A stretch of DNA of 64,000 nt from Methylobacterium sp. FF17 (GTDB lineage: Bacteria > Pseudomonadota > Alphaproteobacteria > Rhizobiales > Beijerinckiaceae). The notes under the pieces are model-generated. The model was given only the letters and a program-made list of their open reading frames with translations. It did not search any database and was not told where the DNA came from. Of the stretch, positions 40,254 to 48,165 are shown piece by piece. Made by a program: the position numbers and the translations under genes. Position 1 is the stretch's first letter. Every line of letters starts with the position of its first letter. Location: positions 4,108,001 to 4,172,000 of the forward strand of contig NZ_CP107532.1 of the NCBI RefSeq assembly GCF_025813715.1, written 5' to 3'.

Positions 40254-40983
40254 CGTCTGAGCTACACGCTGCGAGGAAGGCACGTCCGAACGGACTGAGG
40301 ACAACCGTATATTGGCCCTGGTCTCTCGCCTCGTTCTGGAGACGAAGAACCGCCTGCGCAACGTGCTCTACGTCGCGAAATGGGCCCCTATGGTTGGTCT
40401 GCTTAATGAAGCTAATTAAACCAGAGCTATTGAGGTTATCGAACAAAAGATCTGCATTGGGGATCTTCTCAACTTTGCCGCTCAGGATTACTCCTCCGCC
40501 TATGCCGGTAAACGATCTTCCGCTTGGTCGTGCCCCTAATTGGATTGATGTTTTCTCTAATTGGCGAAGTATGATCAATTCAGTCTCTGAAATGCGATGA
40601 ATTACTTCAATGAAGGCAGGATGCACATTAGCGGATGTGTCACTATTCATTGCGGTAATAAGCAAAGATGCAGACATTCTCTCGACGTGCGAGCCTACAG
40701 TTTCGTAGCTTACCCCCTCAAGTATCTTGCCTAAAAGTGGAGGCGGCGGAGCAATCCGCCGATCTTCTGGCACCTTGTTCAGCGCACGAAGAACGAACGG
40801 CTCGTATTTATCCCTGATTAGATAGCCGAAGCCTCTACCCGCAACGATGATCGCTTGAACAAATTCGCCGAGTTCGGCTCCGACCACCCGCGCAGCAGGC
40901 TGAAGCAGATCGCCATAAGCGACCTTCACCAATTCCTTAGCTGCTGCCTCTGCGGCTGCGGTCGCAGGGTCTTTGTCTGGCAT
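40249..40983 (-). CDS. Abi-alpha/DUF4393 family protein, probable phage-exclusion factor (244 aa)
   Basis: The family signature is visible: a helical N-terminus with KELVKVAYGDLLQPAARVVG, the acidic/proline segment NKVPEDRRIAPPPPLLGKIL, then HVERMSASLLITAMNSDTSA and VHPAFIEVIHRISETELIIL, the most conserved part of DUF4393 (also called Abi-alpha). Members are linked with abortive infection. In a prophage, exclusion of other phages is the likely role. Codon use is lower in GC than the neighbours. A hairpin (40,988-41,028) would hide its AGGAGAG ribosome binding site. Confidence 0.85.
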   Translation of the reverse strand: MPDKDPATAAAEAAAKELVKVAYGDLLQPAARVVGAELGEFVQAIIVAGRGFGYLIRDKYEPFVLRALNKVPEDRRIAPPPPLLGKILEGVSYETVGSHVERMSASLLITAMNSDTSANVHPAFIEVIHRISETELIILRQLEKTSIQLGARPSGRSFTGIGGGVILSGKVEKIPNADLLFDNLNSSGLISFIKQTNHRGPFRDVEHVAQAVLRLQNEARDQGQYTVVLSPFGRAFLAACSSDA

Positions 40984-40987
40984 GTCG

Positions 40988-41028
40988 CTCTCCTGGCAGT
41001 GAGCGATGCTGGCACACTGGCAGGAGAG
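40988..41028 (-). promoter_or_regulatory. Hairpin covering the ribosome binding site of the Abi-alpha gene
   Basis: Read leftward, CTCTCCTGCCAGTG pairs with CACTGCCAGGAGAG (13 of 14 pairs) around a 13-base loop. The 3' arm contains the AGGAGAG Shine-Dalgarno, 4 bases before the ATG. In RNA this would block translation until opened. As DNA it could instead be an operator. The distinction depends on where transcription starts. Confidence 0.6.
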
Positions 41029-41158
41029 ATGTCAGGGGAACGCGATCATTCTGCTGTGGCTTCGGCCGCCAGCGCCGCCGACCGTTCCAGCCGCCCGTCG
41101 ACTGCGTCGGCCTGGGCCGCACACCCGTCCCGTACCGGGATCGCGCAAGTTGGCTGTG

Positions 41159-41377
41159 CTAAGCCTTGATCGTAAGCCGGAGTATCTTAGCGCCAGCGGA
41201 GTCGAGTATTTGGGTTAGATCCTCATAGCTTTCCTCGACGTGGACAAAAGACAATTTCCCCTTTGCGGTACCGCGGAGGCCGATAGAGGCGCCATCCCCC
41301 GCAGGGACTACGCGTTCAATCATTCCTACGTTCAGAACTAACTTTTCGGTTCCAACCGTCACTTCTACAAAGGTCAT
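41159..41377 (-). CDS. Small hypothetical protein (72 aa)
   Basis: The ATG at 41,375-41,377 gives MTFVEVTVGTEKLVLNVGMI. The protein is strand-rich with a regular hydrophobic pattern and ends ILDSAGAKILRLTIKA. It looks like a small beta protein. Codon use is intermediate. No family recognised. Confidence 0.5.
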   Translation of the reverse strand: MTFVEVTVGTEKLVLNVGMIERVVPAGDGASIGLRGTAKGKLSFVHVEESYEDLTQILDSAGAKILRLTIKA

Positions 41378-41510
41378 TGCGCGAAACTCCCGGTAAGCGA
41401 GAAATGCCATAGGAATTTCGATACAAAAGAGGCTCGCAGGGTTTTCCCACAAGGCCTTCGAGCCCGGCGCCAGTACTGCGTAGTTTGCGCGATGAACGGC
41501 GGGATACCCT

Positions 41511-42191
41511 CTAGTCCCCCGCCCGTTCTGCCATAACCGTGTATTGGTCCTGCACCGGGACCGCCCCCGGCGCCCGCGCGGTGTGCTGCGCCTCGGTTAG
41601 CTCATCGAGGAGCCAGCGGAACCGCTTGGCGATGTCGGTGGAGGCGCGTTCGCTGGTGCCGCGCCCGCGGGCCTCGGCATAGGCGCCGAAGCTGAACCCC
41701 TCGGCGAGGATAGCGCGGAGGAAGCGGACCCCGCTGTCGCCGATCACGCGGGCGGCCCGCTCGTTCATGGCCTTCACTGCGCGGGCGGTCTCGATCCGGC
41801 CGAGCATCCGGATGTCTTCGATGGTGAAGGCGTGGGAGACGTTCTGCGAGCCCTTGCCGATGTTGGCGGTGGTGCTGTCCCAGGTGCCGCCCGAGCGGAC
41901 GCCGAGTTGCTTCTCCCAGAGCGCCTGGAGCATGCGGCCGACCTGGAACTGCGCTTCGGTGATCCGGCCGGCGGAGCGCTCGGCGGAGAGCACGTCGACC
42001 CGGCGATTCACGGTCGCGCTGATGAAGCTCGACGGATCGTAGGGATTGCGGACGGACGCGGTGCCGACCTCGACCTCGACGTCGCGCGCGGTGGTGGGCG
42101 CGAGGGTGACAGGCCGGCGACGGCGCGTGGAGGCGCTCTGGTATCGGGCCGTGCGGGTGGTGCTGGACGACTTCTTGGCCGACGCGGTCAC
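41511..42191 (-). CDS. Phage regulatory-type protein with weak DUF6456 resemblance (226 aa)
   Basis: The N-terminal 45 residues are basic and low-complexity (RTARYQSASTRRRRPVTLAP). The rest is helical: VDVLSAERSAGRITEAQFQV and VRFLRAILAEGFSFGAYAEA, ending with RFRWLLDELTEAQHTAR. The helical order resembles the DUF6456 regulatory region of alphaproteobacterial phage and chromosomal proteins. Placed between early and late gene blocks, it could be a late-gene activator. This is a tentative reading. Confidence 0.55.
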   Translation of the reverse strand: MTASAKKSSSTTRTARYQSASTRRRRPVTLAPTTARDVEVEVGTASVRNPYDPSSFISATVNRRVDVLSAERSAGRITEAQFQVGRMLQALWEKQLGVRSGGTWDSTTANIGKGSQNVSHAFTIEDIRMLGRIETARAVKAMNERAARVIGDSGVRFLRAILAEGFSFGAYAEARGRGTSERASTDIAKRFRWLLDELTEAQHTARAPGAVPVQDQYTVMAERAGD

Positions 42192-42374
42192 GGTGGTGCC
42201 CCTGTGCAGGTCCGATCCATGCGCCGGGCCTAAATCGCGGATCGGCTGAAATCTTGGGCATTGTCAAGGAGTTGCGCTGACGCGTCACGATCTCGCGAAT
42301 ACGTGATCGAACGAATGATTACACCCGGAAGTCTGCTTAATGGATCGTATTAAATATTCAGGAATATTATACAA

Positions 42375-42605
42375 ATGTTTGTTTATGTTGTCAGAATTCT
42401 ATGTCCGCCTCAATTGGCGGGCATAGATCAGTTTTTTAGGTTTGCCGTTCGTACGGACAGCGAAAAGCTGGCCGCCTCGACCGTAAGCAATAGACTTGGA
42501 CTTCATGTTGATATGGTGACTACCTGCGCCCTAGCAGGAGACCAAGATGAATATTCGCATGTAAAGCCGTATGCATCCACGCTGACCTTTGCTCCAGGAG
42601 ACTAA
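42375..42605 (+). CDS. Possible small accessory protein (76 aa)
   Basis: It begins MFVYVVRILCPPQLAGIDQF, with low GC, in the AT-rich gap between blocks. AGGAA lies 10 bases before the ATG. The reverse strand also holds an open frame here, so coding is uncertain. Confidence 0.35.
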   Translation: MFVYVVRILCPPQLAGIDQFFRFAVRTDSEKLAASTVSNRLGLHVDMVTTCALAGDQDEYSHVKPYASTLTFAPGD

Positions 42606-42803
42606 TCAGCCATGAAGCAATAGGGCCGTCTGCACATACGATCGTCAAGAAATGAATTCCTGAGCAAGCTGATATCAAAAAGTGCGCCATGTTAGATACG
42701 GCGGATCTCTTATAGAGTATCCTCAAGCAGTCATGGCTTAATTCCTATCATTTCATGACCGTGAGAACTTTTGTGCTCACGCCGCACACCTATGGAACGG
42801 CAC

Positions 42804-43070
42804 ATGGCCCTTTATTTTTTCGACATCCACGATGGTACGTTTCGGTTAGACGACGTGGGCGTCGAGTGTCCGGACTTCAACGCTGTGCGCTATGAAGCCA
42901 AGCGAGTACTGCCCGCCATAGCCAAGGAAATCCTTCCCGAGGATGGAGACCATCACACGCTCACCGTCCGTGTCCGCAATGAGCGTCATGAAACTGTCTA
43001 TACGGCCACGCTCATGTTCAGCGGGTTTGGCACTGACCCCGAAAAGGATGATCCCAGGATCGCCGCTTAG
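42804..43070 (+). CDS. DUF6894-type small protein, second copy (88 aa)
   Basis: It begins MALYFFDIHDGTFRLDDVGV and contains EAKRVLPAIAKEILPEDGDH and the strand ETVYTATLMFSGF, the family pattern. It is a distant paralogue of the gene at 11,141. Its stop overlaps the leftward gene at 43,067 by 4 bp. Confidence 0.75.
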   Translation: MALYFFDIHDGTFRLDDVGVECPDFNAVRYEAKRVLPAIAKEILPEDGDHHTLTVRVRNERHETVYTATLMFSGFGTDPEKDDPRIAA

Positions 43071-43525
43071 ATGCCGCCGGGCTTCAAGCCCCTGCGATTG
43101 TCCCCACTACCAATTTGCGCGGCCCAGCGCTCTGCCAGGACATTGCAGCTTCGATCAACCGTGCGATTGAACGTGCGCCGATCGATGCTCATTTCGCGGC
43201 AGTAATCCGCGATGGTGCCACCACCGGGCGGATTCGGCATGTTCCGCGCCACCGCGATCCGACGAGCCTCGCACCGGGCCCATGTGAGCAGATACCGCCG
43301 CGCCCGGCTTTCCCGGCCAAGAACCTGCGCGGAGAAAGCGATCCAGTCGAACGTACCCGGGGCAGCGTGGGGGTTGAGCATGGTGGCCTCGCCCGCCCGA
43401 GCCGAGAAAATCGGCGTGGTGGGCAGGGCCATGAACGCGGCCACGAGCCAGCGGCGAACGTCGGTGCAGGTGCAGACGGGTGGATCGGGGCCTTCGATAC
43501 GACACAACGGGTTTTCAGCCAGCAC
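43067..43525 (-). CDS. Phage protein with HTH-like C-terminus (152 aa)
   Basis: GTG start. The C-terminal half reads YLLTWARCEARRIAVARNMP, then TIADYCREMSIDRRTFNRTV, which fits a helix-turn-helix as in DUF6362-like phage proteins. The N-terminal half is variable with Cys residues. It is the last gene of the leftward early operon. A packaging or transcription role is possible. Confidence 0.55.
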   Translation of the reverse strand: MLAENPLCRIEGPDPPVCTCTDVRRWLVAAFMALPTTPIFSARAGEATMLNPHAAPGTFDWIAFSAQVLGRESRARRYLLTWARCEARRIAVARNMPNPPGGGTIADYCREMSIDRRTFNRTVDRSCNVLAERWAAQIGSGDNRRGLKPGGI

Positions 43526-43534
43526 GGGTCTCTT

Positions 43535-43771
43535 TCATAGGAGCGAGGCTTCGACCTCGGCGCGGTGGTCACAGCAGGCGTAGACGGCGAGCTCGGGCGC
43601 CCGCCGGAAGTTGTTGAAGCCGAAGGGACCGGGCTTCCCGCAGACCTCGCACGGGCTCTGGGGCGTGATGCCGGCCTGCAGGTGCCGGATCTTTGCGGCG
43701 GCCTCCTGCTCCTGCTGCGCGAGCACGTGCGGCATGTGGGTGAGCTTGGGGCGGGCGTGGCCGAGGCTCAT
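43535..43771 (-). CDS. Small zinc-finger-like protein (78 aa)
   Basis: Residues 41-70 have CEVCGKPGPFGFN then CCDH, a CxxC...CCxH arrangement that could bind one zinc. The N-terminal part is a Gln/Ala-rich helix (HVLAQQEQEAAAKIRHLQAG). It is coupled to the upstream gene by a 4-bp overlap. Confidence 0.6.
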   Translation of the reverse strand: MSLGHARPKLTHMPHVLAQQEQEAAAKIRHLQAGITPQSPCEVCGKPGPFGFNNFRRAPELAVYACCDHRAEVEASLL

Positions 43772-44052
43772 GGGCGGGTGCCCTCATTCAGTGCGTCCGC
43801 AAATTGCTGGGAGAGCGCACGGCGCTGCTCGGAGCACCTGTCGCCGTGTCGTGCTCGCCCTGCATCGCGATTTGCCGAGCGGATCTGATCCACCAACGTC
43901 TTGATACGACCGAACTCATCGCGACCGTCCTTGGTCGCTGAGGCAAAGAATGGCACCCGGCCGAATTGATCGACCCGAAACCAAGTGCCCCTCTCCTGCG
44001 ACACGATCCAGCCGATGCCCGGTGCCTTCTCGACAGTCCAAGGCGCGCTCAT
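43768..44052 (-). CDS. Small phage protein (94 aa)
   Basis: It begins MSAPWTVEKAPGIGWIVSQE; the beta-rich first half has aromatic residues (GTWFRVDQFGRVPFFASATK) and the second half is helical and charged. It overlaps both neighbours by 4 bp. Unknown function. Confidence 0.55.
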   Translation of the reverse strand: MSAPWTVEKAPGIGWIVSQERGTWFRVDQFGRVPFFASATKDGRDEFGRIKTLVDQIRSANRDAGRARHGDRCSEQRRALSQQFADALNEGTRP

Positions 44053-44840
44053 GCCCCGACCCTCCGCCGGTCGAGGTTCGAGATCAGGTGGGTCAGGTTC
44101 GGATCGCGGCCGGCGCTACGCAGGAGATCCATCTGCCGGTCCATCTCGCGCCGCTCTCGCTCTGCGGCGTGATCGGAAAGCGGCTCGTGCTCGATCGTCT
44201 TTCCGTCCTGGTAGGCGTCACCAAGATCATCCGGCGAAGCACGATGGCGCTGGAGGTGGTCCGCGGCCGCCTTCCGGGCTTTCTCGACCTCGGCACGCTG
44301 CTCGTCCGTCGGCGGATCGTAGACCTCGGCGGCGAGGATGCGGCGGACCCGGACGAGCTTGGTCCGGACCGACACCATGCCTTCGCGAGCCTCAGCGACG
44401 AACTCGGGCGGCATAGGCCGGAAGCGATGGTTCGGCCTCGGGATGAGCGTGGTCGCAGAGCGGATTCGTTCAGCAGCCCCGACGACCGCCACGAGGGGCA
44501 GCCCTGCCTTCGTGCAGGCCTCCACGAACTCGCCGTTCAGCGTCACGGCGTTCTCGTCGCTGGGCCCGTTACCGATGTCGAAGCCCATCAGCAGCCGGTT
44601 GATCACCGCCTCGACGTGGGTCCGGTTCGTGCACGGCTCCAACTCTCGCTCAAGCCGGCTTTGCACGGCGGAGAACAGCTGCAGCTCGCGGCTCGAAGGT
44701 GCCGCGGCGCGCGGCACGCAGAACTTGGTCGGATGGCCTTCCACCGGGGCCAGCGATCCATGGAAGGCCTCGATCCTCTCCTCGGCTTCGCGCCGGCTGA
44801 TCGTCGAGGGCGATGATGTCGTCGTCAGGTCCTGGGGCAC
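44049..44840 (-). CDS. Phage early protein, possible replication partner (263 aa)
   Basis: A GTG start at 44,838-44,840 with GAGGAG 8 bases upstream. It is mostly helical: ISRREAEERIEAFHGSLAPV, QLFSAVQSRLERELEPC and a charged C-terminal segment (RERREMDRQMDLLRSAGR). It starts inside the preceding HTH gene, overlapping it by 191 bp. Position after an HTH replication-type protein suggests a helicase-loader-like role, but no motif proves it. Confidence 0.55.
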   Translation of the reverse strand: MPQDLTTTSSPSTISRREAEERIEAFHGSLAPVEGHPTKFCVPRAAAPSSRELQLFSAVQSRLERELEPCTNRTHVEAVINRLLMGFDIGNGPSDENAVTLNGEFVEACTKAGLPLVAVVGAAERIRSATTLIPRPNHRFRPMPPEFVAEAREGMVSVRTKLVRVRRILAAEVYDPPTDEQRAEVEKARKAAADHLQRHRASPDDLGDAYQDGKTIEHEPLSDHAAERERREMDRQMDLLRSAGRDPNLTHLISNLDRRRVGA

Positions 44841-45663
44841 TGGTCATCTCCTCTTCGACGGCACGGATCAGTTCGGCTTGGCGCTTGGCGCGGCCGGTAG
44901 GCGGACGGGGGGAGGGTTGCCGCGCGCCGGGCGGCGGATCGCGGCCCTGATCGCGGCGGGCCCGGAGCTGCGCCGTGATCCAGTTCGAGGGGTCGACGAC
45001 CTCGCGGCGGTCGGCCTCGTCGATCAGGCCGGCCACAACGTGGAGCTCTTCGTCCGCCATCGAGAGCCACGACCCGATCGCAGCCCGGGCTGAGGCCCGG
45101 CTTCGGCCCGTGATGGCGCAGAGGGTCGAGACCGCTTGCTCGACTAGGTCCCGACGATCCTGCCGGGCCTGCTTGTCGCGCTGCTCTGCCGATTCCGCAG
45201 GCTCGCTCGCGGCGGGTTCTGCACTCGTCTGACGGTTAGCCTGGAGGTTCTTCTGATGGTTCAGTGAAGGTTCTTGTCCGGCATCTGCTGCCGGGGGCCC
45301 CGGTTTCTGCTGCCGGGGGGCCTGGCATTTCCTGCCGGGGGGCTTGGCATCTCCTGCCTGGGGAGCCCCCCCGGCATTTAATGCCAGGGGGGTAGCGCTC
45401 AGATCCAGGAGAAGGCGATCGCTGGTGCGTCCCCCGTCTGCGCGCCGACGCTCCTCGCAACGGAGGAGACCGACCTCCTGGAGGAAGGCGACAGCGGCGC
45501 GAACGGCGCGGGGCTTAAACTCGGTGATGTCCCCAAGCGCCCTTTGGCTAGGCCAAGCCTCGCCGTGCTCGTCGGCAAAGTCTGCGATGGCCAGGAGAAC
45601 AGCCTTGGCGGTCGGATTACCGAGGGTGTGCCGCTTGGCCCAGATGCGTGCTTCTGTGCTCAT
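44650..45663 (-). CDS. Helix-turn-helix replication-initiation-type protein (337 aa)
   Basis: The N-terminal winged-helix domain (residues 1-75) includes GNPTAKAVLLAIADFADEHG, WPSQRALGDITEFKPRAVRA and LQEVGLLRCEE, as in phage O-like and DnaD-like primosomal proteins. A low-complexity linker and a helical C-terminal region (ARAAIGSWLSMADEELHVVA) follow. The last 63 codons overlap the next gene in another frame and look like its shadow, so a frameshift or assembly error near 44,830 is possible. Confidence 0.65.
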   Translation of the reverse strand: MSTEARIWAKRHTLGNPTAKAVLLAIADFADEHGEAWPSQRALGDITEFKPRAVRAAVAFLQEVGLLRCEERRRADGGRTSDRLLLDLSATPLALNAGGAPQAGDAKPPGRKCQAPRQQKPGPPAADAGQEPSLNHQKNLQANRQTSAEPAASEPAESAEQRDKQARQDRRDLVEQAVSTLCAITGRSRASARAAIGSWLSMADEELHVVAGLIDEADRREVVDPSNWITAQLRARRDQGRDPPPGARQPSPRPPTGRAKRQAELIRAVEEEMTSAPGPDDDIIALDDQPARSRGEDRGLPWIAGPGGRPSDQVLRAARRGTFEPRAAAVLRRAKPA

Positions 45664-45667
45664 GGCC

Positions 45668-46522
45668 CTACTCCGCCGCCTGGAGGGCAGGCAGGGGCGC
45701 CGGCTGGTAGAGGTTCACGAAGTCGGGCCGGGGCGTGCGCTGGAAGCCCTCGCCGAACGGCGGGTAGCTGCAGGCGCGCACCAGGTCGTAGAAGGCGTCC
45801 GGCTTCTCGGAGTTGGCGCCGACGGGCCAGTCGTGATCGGTGCGCGTCGAGCGTGCCGGGGGCCGGGTCCGCAGCGTGCCGCGCGTCGCGAAGATCACGT
45901 GCTCGGTGCTGTTCCGAAAGTACCGACCGAAGCCGATGTCGGGCTTGGTCCAGGTCAGCACCGTCTTGTGCTCGAAGCCCCAGGCGTCGAGCAGCTGCGG
46001 GGCGAGCAGGATCGTGTTGTTCGTGACCCAGAGGTAGAGGTGCGCGTCGTCCTCAGCCCAATCGCGGACCGGCATGGCGAGGATGTCGGTGAACGGCATC
46101 AGCGCGTAGTCGTGCCCGGCCGCGTCCGAGATGTTGTCCTCGGCCCAGGGCGGATCGAACACCAGGGTGCGGAACCGGCCCTGCACCGGAACGAGGCTGA
46201 GCACGCGCGCCTCATCCTGGAGGCGCAGCAGCTTGGTGTAGGGCCCGTTGATCTTGCCGGTGCGGTCCATCTCCTCGAGGAGGGGACCGAACCGCGCAGG
46301 GTCGGCCACGGCCGCCCGGCAGACGTGGCCGATCTTGTCGACCTGGCGCCCGGAGATGCCGAACCGCGCACCGATCCGGTCACGGACCTCGGACGGCCCG
46401 GAAACTTTCCGGCCCTTCCGACCATGGGCCATCCGGTCGCGAGCGTCGGCTTGCTCGTCTGCGAGCAGCGCCAGACCCATGCGGTAGAGCTCGCTCGGGC
46501 GGAACGTGACGGGCGCCTTCAT
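45668..46522 (-). CDS. MT-A70 family adenine N6-methyltransferase (284 aa)
   Basis: Catalytic motif DPPW at residues 123-126 within TLVFDPPWAEDN. The later segments DDAHLYLWVTNNTILLAPQL and EHVIFATRG fit the MT-A70 family of DNA/RNA m6A methyltransferases. The N-terminal part has a ParB/KfrA-like helix-turn-helix (GARFGISGRQVDKIGHVCRA), probably for target binding. The start (46,520-46,522) overlaps the RusA stop by 4 bp. It may protect phage DNA from host restriction. Confidence 0.88.
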   Translation of the reverse strand: MKAPVTFRPSELYRMGLALLADEQADARDRMAHGRKGRKVSGPSEVRDRIGARFGISGRQVDKIGHVCRAAVADPARFGPLLEEMDRTGKINGPYTKLLRLQDEARVLSLVPVQGRFRTLVFDPPWAEDNISDAAGHDYALMPFTDILAMPVRDWAEDDAHLYLWVTNNTILLAPQLLDAWGFEHKTVLTWTKPDIGFGRYFRNSTEHVIFATRGTLRTRPPARSTRTDHDWPVGANSEKPDAFYDLVRACSYPPFGEGFQRTPRPDFVNLYQPAPLPALQAAE

Positions 46523-46980
46523 GACGCGAGGTCCCGGGCGAGCGGCGCGGCCGGCTCGATGCGGAACACGAGCGCAGGCGTCTCGGCGTAGGCCTTGCGG
46601 ACGAAGCCCTCGACCACGGACGCGTCGTCGCCCCAGACGATGCCGTTGAAGGCGTCGGAGCACTTCGCGATGTTGTCCCAATCAGGCTTGACCTCGGGCC
46701 GGACGATGCCGGTTAGGGCGTCGGCGCGCTTCTTCTTCGAGAAGCTCTTCGGGATCGGCATGTAGGCGTAGACCGCCACGGACAACGGCCCCGACAGGGG
46801 GGCGAGCCCGCGCATGGTGGCGGTGGCCACCGCGCGCAGGTCGGCCTCGTAGGCGCGCGTCGCAGCGTCGGAGTACTGCTGCGTCCTCGGCGCACGGCCC
46901 GCGACGGTCACGACGCGCGAGCGATGCCGGCCCTTCCCACGCGGGGGGCCGGGCAGGCGGATGATGATGGGATCGGGCAC
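46519..46980 (-). CDS. rusA: RusA-family Holliday junction resolvase (153 aa)
   Basis: Cuts Holliday junctions in phage recombination. The GTG start at 46,978-46,980 gives VPDPIIIRLPGPPRGKGRHR. The catalytic acidic cluster is PDWDNIAKCSDAFNGIVWGD followed by DASV, as in RusA. The size fits (about 120-150). It overlaps the methyltransferase gene and probably works with the ERF/YqaJ pair at 54 kb. Confidence 0.9.
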   Translation of the reverse strand: MPDPIIIRLPGPPRGKGRHRSRVVTVAGRAPRTQQYSDAATRAYEADLRAVATATMRGLAPLSGPLSVAVYAYMPIPKSFSKKKRADALTGIVRPEVKPDWDNIAKCSDAFNGIVWGDDASVVEGFVRKAYAETPALVFRIEPAAPLARDLAS

Positions 46981-46996
46981 CGCTCGCGCTCCCGGA

Positions 46997-47605
46997 TCAA
47001 GCGTCGACGGATTCGCGGGATGTGTCGGCCGGCATCTCCGGTGCGGGCGGAGCATCGCCGCCGGCAGCAGCACGACGGCGCCGGCGGGGCTTGCCGCTGG
47101 TGGCCTCGCCCTGCTCCGTCTCCTCGTCCTCGTCCTCGTCGGTGCGCAGCTCGTTGAGCTTTAGCTCCGTCTCCTCCTGGAAGACGCCGTCCTCATCGAT
47201 CCGGAGATCGGGCTGATCCTTGTCGGCCTGGGCCGGGGCGCGCTCGCCAAAGTAGTCGCTGGCCTCGGCGAACACGAGGATGGCGGAGCCGCCACCGTGC
47301 TCGGCGAGCTTGGTGATGTCCTCGACCGAACCGGAGGCCGACACCTTCATCTTGATGCCGTCCTTCACCGTCCATTCGCCGGTGGTGACGAGCATGTGCT
47401 CGAAGCCGGTGTGAGCGACGATGTCGACCGAGCCCCGCACCACGTTGCGCGAGATCAGCTCAACCTTTGAGATGATCCGCTTTTGCTGGGCCTCACTAAG
47501 CTTGGTCCAGGGCTCATCCATCCCCCGGATGAGGTCGAGGTACTGGTCTCGGATGTCGCCGGACAGCGTCTCGGCTTGCATCTCGACAGTATTTGTGGCT
47601 TCCAT
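46997..47605 (-). CDS. Conserved phage early protein (202 aa)
   Basis: The ATG at 47,603-47,605 gives MEATNTVEMQAETLSGDIRD. The middle has two beta-rich segments (IVAHTGFEHMLVTTGEWTVK, KMKVSASGSVEDITKLAEHG) and FAEASDYFGERAPAQADKDQ. The C-terminal 60 residues are acidic then basic (DEDEDEETEQ..., KPRRRRRAAAGG). An acidic/basic tail suggests binding to nucleic acid or a partner, but no family name is recognised. Confidence 0.6.
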   Translation of the reverse strand: MEATNTVEMQAETLSGDIRDQYLDLIRGMDEPWTKLSEAQQKRIISKVELISRNVVRGSVDIVAHTGFEHMLVTTGEWTVKDGIKMKVSASGSVEDITKLAEHGGGSAILVFAEASDYFGERAPAQADKDQPDLRIDEDGVFQEETELKLNELRTDEDEDEETEQGEATSGKPRRRRRAAAGGDAPPAPEMPADTSRESVDA

Positions 47606-47698
47606 TGTCTCTCTCCACAGCACGGGCACCACGCCCGATTGCGAACCGCCCGGACCCCGCTTCGCCGCGTAGGGTTCCGGGCGGTGTTGTTTCGGGGG

Positions 47699-48163
47699 TC
47701 AGGCGGCCGAGGGCGCATCGTGGCGCGGGACGCGGGGCTCGCCGCGCGAGCGCAGGTCCTGGGTCGCGCGGGGCGCCTCGACGGCATTGTCCTGGCAGCG
47801 CTGGGCATCCGCGATCGCGGAGAGGGACTCGCGCAGCAGGTACGCCTCGAAGGCCCAGATCTGCCGGAACGCGTCGTCGTAGGCGTAGCGCTCGCCGGCG
47901 GCCTGGTCGTAGTTCTCGGGCGAGACGCAGGCGGACTTGCCCACGAAGGTGAAGCCGGTCTGCATGGTGATGATGCAGATCGTCAGCACGCCGGACCGGA
48001 AGTACTCGACGTCACCGACCTTCGCTGTGATGGCGTCGGCCGTGACACGGGGCGCCGTCGACCTCTCGACCAGTGCGTCGGCCTCGTTGCGGGTTAGCGC
48101 TGGGATGCCCGTGCTGTCGGGGACTCGCTCGAATCCCTTCGCCTGCTCAGTACCGTCCACCAT
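47699..48163 (-). CDS. N4 gp49 / Sf6 gene 66-type phage protein (154 aa)
   Basis: The family core is evident: RVTADAITAKVGDVEYFRSG, then GFTFVGKSACVSPENYDQAA and FRQIWAFEAYLLRESL. The biochemical role is unknown. GGAG precedes the ATG at 48,161-48,163. It lies downstream of a helical protein gene in the leftward early operon. The C-terminal 30 residues are a basic tail not part of the family. Confidence 0.8.
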   Translation of the reverse strand: MVDGTEQAKGFERVPDSTGIPALTRNEADALVERSTAPRVTADAITAKVGDVEYFRSGVLTICIITMQTGFTFVGKSACVSPENYDQAAGERYAYDDAFRQIWAFEAYLLRESLSAIADAQRCQDNAVEAPRATQDLRSRGEPRVPRHDAPSAA

Positions 48164-48165
48164 GG

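Noticed and set aside
41028..41169. Plus-strand frame starting inside the Abi-alpha hairpin
   Set aside because: The AGGAG is only 2 bases from the ATG, too close, and the product is Ala/Ser-rich shadow-like sequence.
42520..42726. 68-codon minus-strand frame
   Set aside because: Antisense to the equally weak plus-strand frame at 42,375; no ribosome binding site. Neither can be proven; the plus frame was kept at low confidence.
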